Part shown: one piece after another, positions 4,404 through 5,885 of the stretch
Position numbering within the stretch: position 1 is the first letter of the stretch
Layout: each line of letters opens with the position of its first letter
NCBI GenBank assembly: GCA_937864975.1
Contig: CALMDI010000207.1
Span: 1-5,885 of the forward strand
Reading direction: 5' to 3'
Length of the DNA: 5,885 bases
DNA from: an uncultured Chloroflexota bacterium
Lineage (GTDB): Bacteria; Chloroflexota; Anaerolineae; Aggregatilineales; Phototrophicaceae
The notes under the pieces: model-generated
What the model saw: only the letters and a program-made list of their open reading frames with translations
Databases searched by the model: none
What the model was told of the DNA's origin: nothing
Translations under genes and position numbers: made by a program

Positions 4404-5885
4404 ATGGTTGCCCAAATTGCGGTCAACGCGCCCGTCGACAATACCTTTGATTATCACGTGCCGCCGGAGCTTGAAGGGAAGCTTGAGCCGGGGCATCTGG
4501 TGCAGGTGCCGTTCGGAACGGGCTTGCAGCACGGGATTGTCCTTGCGCTGCACGCGCAGAGCGCCGTTCGCCAGACCAAGCCGATTCACAGCCGCCTCGA
4601 CCCGCAGCCCGTCCTGACGGAAGATCAGATCGACTTCGCGTGGTGGATCAGCCGCACGACCCTCGCGCCAATCGGGTTGTGCCTGTGGCTGCTGCTGCCT
4701 CCCGGCATTACCGGCGGGCGCGATCTGATCGTAACGTTGGTGGATGCCAATGCCCGCCTGAACGATCCGCTCGAACGCGACATTGTCGAGCTGCTCGCGC
4801 GTCGCGGCGCGCTGCGCGGCAGCCAGCTGAATCAGGCGCTGCCCGGCAAGCCGTGGCGCGTGGCAGTCGATGGGCTGGCAAAAGCGGGCGTGATCGAGAA
4901 AGAGCCGATTCTGACCGCGCCGCGCGTTCGTCCCAAGACGATCCATCGCGTGTCCCTTGCCATCCATCCCAAAGATATCGACAAGGCAATTCAGGTGGCG
5001 GCGCGTCCCTCGCGGGGCGCGGACGTTCTGGAAACGGTCGCCGCCTTCAGCGGCAGCCTGCTGCGAACGCCTGCTAACAAGGCGGCGGTCGATAAGCTGG
5101 CGCAGTTGGGTTACGTCACGGTCGGCGGCGATGGGACCGTGATGCTTGCCGTCTCGCGCGATTCGGTGCCCGCCTTAGTGGATTCGCTGCGGAAGCTGGA
5201 GAAACCGCGCCGGGTGCTTCGGCTGCTGGCGCGGGAGGGCGAGGCGATGGACGTAAGCTGGGTGTATGCCCAGGCGAATGTGACGCTTGCCGACCTCAAG
5301 CGCATGGCGGATGACGGGCTGATTCTGCTCGGCGAGCAATCGACCTGGCGCGACTCGCTTGCCGAGCGCGACTTTGTGCCAAGCGAGCCGCCGACGCTGA
5401 CGCCGGAGCAGCAGGCGGCATGGGCGGAGGTGCGGGAGGCGATTGAAAATGCAACCCCACCCCCGACCCCTCCCCGATTTCGGGGAGGGGAGGAAAAGAA
5501 AGTCGCCGATATTCCTTATCGCAACTGGCAGAGCGCGACGGAGCTTTGGGAGAAACTGAAGCCATTGGGGCGGGAAATGCGGCAGAAGCCGACTCCCGCA
5601 GAAGATCGCCTGTGGGATGCACTGCGGCAGAATCAGGTGAACGGCTTCAAGTTCCGGCGGCAGCATACGATTGATCGCTTTATTATCGACTTCGTTTGCA
5701 ATGACGCGAAATTGATTGTCGAAGTCGATGGCGGGATTCATCAATATACCCAGGAAGAAGACGCACTTCGTCAGGAGTTCCTAGAGAGTTTGGGCTATCG
5801 GGTCATTCGTTTTACAAACGATCAAGTCCTGCGCGCGCTTGACGACGTGCTCCAAAGAATTGGCGCCGTTTTACATGCCTCCCCT
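4404..5885 (+). CDS. priA: Primosomal protein N' (PriA) N-terminal half reading in frame into a DUF559 endonuclease domain; 3' end outside window
   Basis: PriA recognises stalled forks and reloads the replisome. The frame is open for 494 codons with no stop. Residues 1-102 are the 3'-end-binding domain: FDY at 15-17, VPFG at 35-38 and K59 match the E. coli residues F16, D17, G37 and K61 that hold the DNA 3' end. Residues about 121-186 form a winged-helix region. About 205-315 is extra helical sequence that may contain a second such fold, so LTPEQ (332-336) comes over 100 residues later than in E. coli. LTPEQ normally opens the helicase core, with Walker A (GxTGSGKTE) some 25-30 residues on. 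Here, after AIENA (346-350), the frame crosses a palindrome (PPPTPPRFRGGE) and enters a DUF559 nuclease domain (about 369-490) instead. No Walker A, DEEH or zinc motif is visible. Either PriA resumes beyond the window or it is truncated here. Confidence 0.85.
   Translation, partial: MVAQIAVNAPVDNTFDYHVPPELEGKLEPGHLVQVPFGTGLQHGIVLALHAQSAVRQTKPIHSRLDPQPVLTEDQIDFAWWISRTTLAPIGLCLWLLLPPGITGGRDLIVTLVDANARLNDPLERDIVELLARRGALRGSQLNQALPGKPWRVAVDGLAKAGVIEKEPILTAPRVRPKTIHRVSLAIHPKDIDKAIQVAARPSRGADVLETVAAFSGSLLRTPANKAAVDKLAQLGYVTVGGDGTVMLAVSRDSVPALVDSLRKLEKPRRVLRLLAREGEAMDVSWVYAQANVTLADLKRMADDGLILLGEQSTWRDSLAERDFVPSEPPTLTPEQQAAWAEVREAIENATPPPTPPRFRGGEEKKVADIPYRNWQSATELWEKLKPLGREMRQKPTPAEDRLWDALRQNQVNGFKFRRQHTIDRFIIDFVCNDAKLIVEVDGGIHQYTQEEDALRQEFLESLGYRVIRFTNDQVLRALDDVLQRIGAVLHASP
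5451..5885 (+). mobile_element. Putative in-frame inserted palindrome-DUF559 endonuclease cassette in priA
   Basis: The likely left edge is near 5451, just after the PriA sequence ends. The cassette holds the palindrome at 5467-5490, a linker, and a DUF559 domain of the Vsr/PD-(D/E)xK nuclease superfamily. Recognisable family landmarks are MRQKPTPAEDRLW (392-404 of the frame), FKFRRQH (415-421), the predicted catalytic D429 in IIDFVC, E440 and D442 in VEVDGG with H446, and GYRVIRFTND (464-473). G+C falls from about 66% (5101-5220) to about 47% (5701-5820) by hand count, suggesting separate origin. The last 8 bases (CCTCCCCT) resemble the beginning of another palindrome copy, which may mark the right edge. 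No transposase, target duplication or intein splice residues are seen. Calling it mobile is inference. Confidence 0.6.
5467..5490. repeat. Perfect 10-bp palindrome inside the priA frame
   Basis: CCCCTCCCCG (5467-5476), loop ATTT and CGGGGAGGGG (5481-5490) form a perfect 10-bp stem. It is preceded by a C-rich run (5455-5464) and followed by AGGAAAAG. It is translated as Pro/Arg/Gly-rich peptide and lies exactly at the junction between the PriA and DUF559 sequences. Confidence 0.85.

Noticed and set aside
3686..4441. 251-codon minus-strand frame opposite the membrane protein
   Set aside because: The translation is extremely rich in Arg, Gln, Glu and His, as expected from reading antisense to a hydrophobic GC-rich gene. 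It is not a plausible protein.
5175..5744. 189-codon open frame on the minus strand opposite priA/DUF559
   Set aside because: It lies antisense to well-supported PriA and DUF559 sequence, and its translation is Arg/Pro/Leu-rich with no recognisable domain. Open antisense frames are common in GC-rich DNA.
5448..5885. Intein in priA
   Set aside because: There is no Cys/Ser at the junction followed by intein N-terminal blocks, and no HN-Cys/Ser/Thr end is visible. The inserted domain is DUF559-like, not a LAGLIDADG or HNH intein nuclease.

Overview
The window is GC-rich bacterial chromosome. A hand count of 5101-5220 gives about 66% G+C. It is a densely packed housekeeping region. The gene content (a short dPGM, a PD40 propeller protein, a polytopic membrane protein with no recognised family, and a PriA with an unusually long N-terminal part) and the style of the repeats suggest a Chloroflexota-like bacterium. 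That assignment is inference only; no rRNA or other phylogenetic marker is present.

Layout. 2-94 (+) is the last 30 codons of an unidentified gene. 127-744 (+) is a 2,3-bisphosphoglycerate-dependent phosphoglycerate mutase (gpmA). 745-849 is a convergent intergenic spacer with a weak terminator-like hairpin and a run of four GCTGAnn-type heptamers. 850-1662 (-) is a TIM-barrel sugar phosphate isomerase/epimerase family protein with a full endonuclease IV-like set of nine candidate metal ligands. 1774-3003 (-) is an exported beta-propeller protein with seven PD40-like motifs. 3004-3271 is a divergent promoter region with a large GC-rich hairpin and a second small inverted repeat abutting a -10 box. 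3272-4348 (+) is a polytopic membrane protein with several His/Asp/Glu in or near its membrane segments. 4404 to the window end (+) is a 494-codon open frame that begins as PriA, the replication restart helicase.

The most notable object is in that last frame. PriA reads normally through its 3'-end-binding domain, winged-helix region and the LTPEQ motif that opens the helicase core. Where the Walker A segment should follow shortly, the frame instead crosses a perfect 10-bp palindrome (5467-5490) and continues without a stop into a complete DUF559 (Vsr-like, PD-(D/E)xK-type) endonuclease domain. Base composition falls there to about 47% G+C (5701-5820), and no Walker A motif appears before the window ends. 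The last bases (CCTCCCCT) resemble the start of another copy of the palindrome. The simplest reading is a palindrome-flanked endonuclease cassette inserted in frame into priA, without any intein splicing signature. Whether the frame returns to PriA helicase lies beyond the window.

The genes do not form one pathway. gpmA belongs to glycolysis, priA to replication restart, and the others have only family-level or unknown functions. Two genes (the propeller and priA) have a -10-like box 7-8 nt before the start codon and no Shine-Dalgarno sequence, which is compatible with leaderless transcripts. The membrane protein and the internal GTG start of the TIM-barrel gene do have plausible ribosome binding sites.
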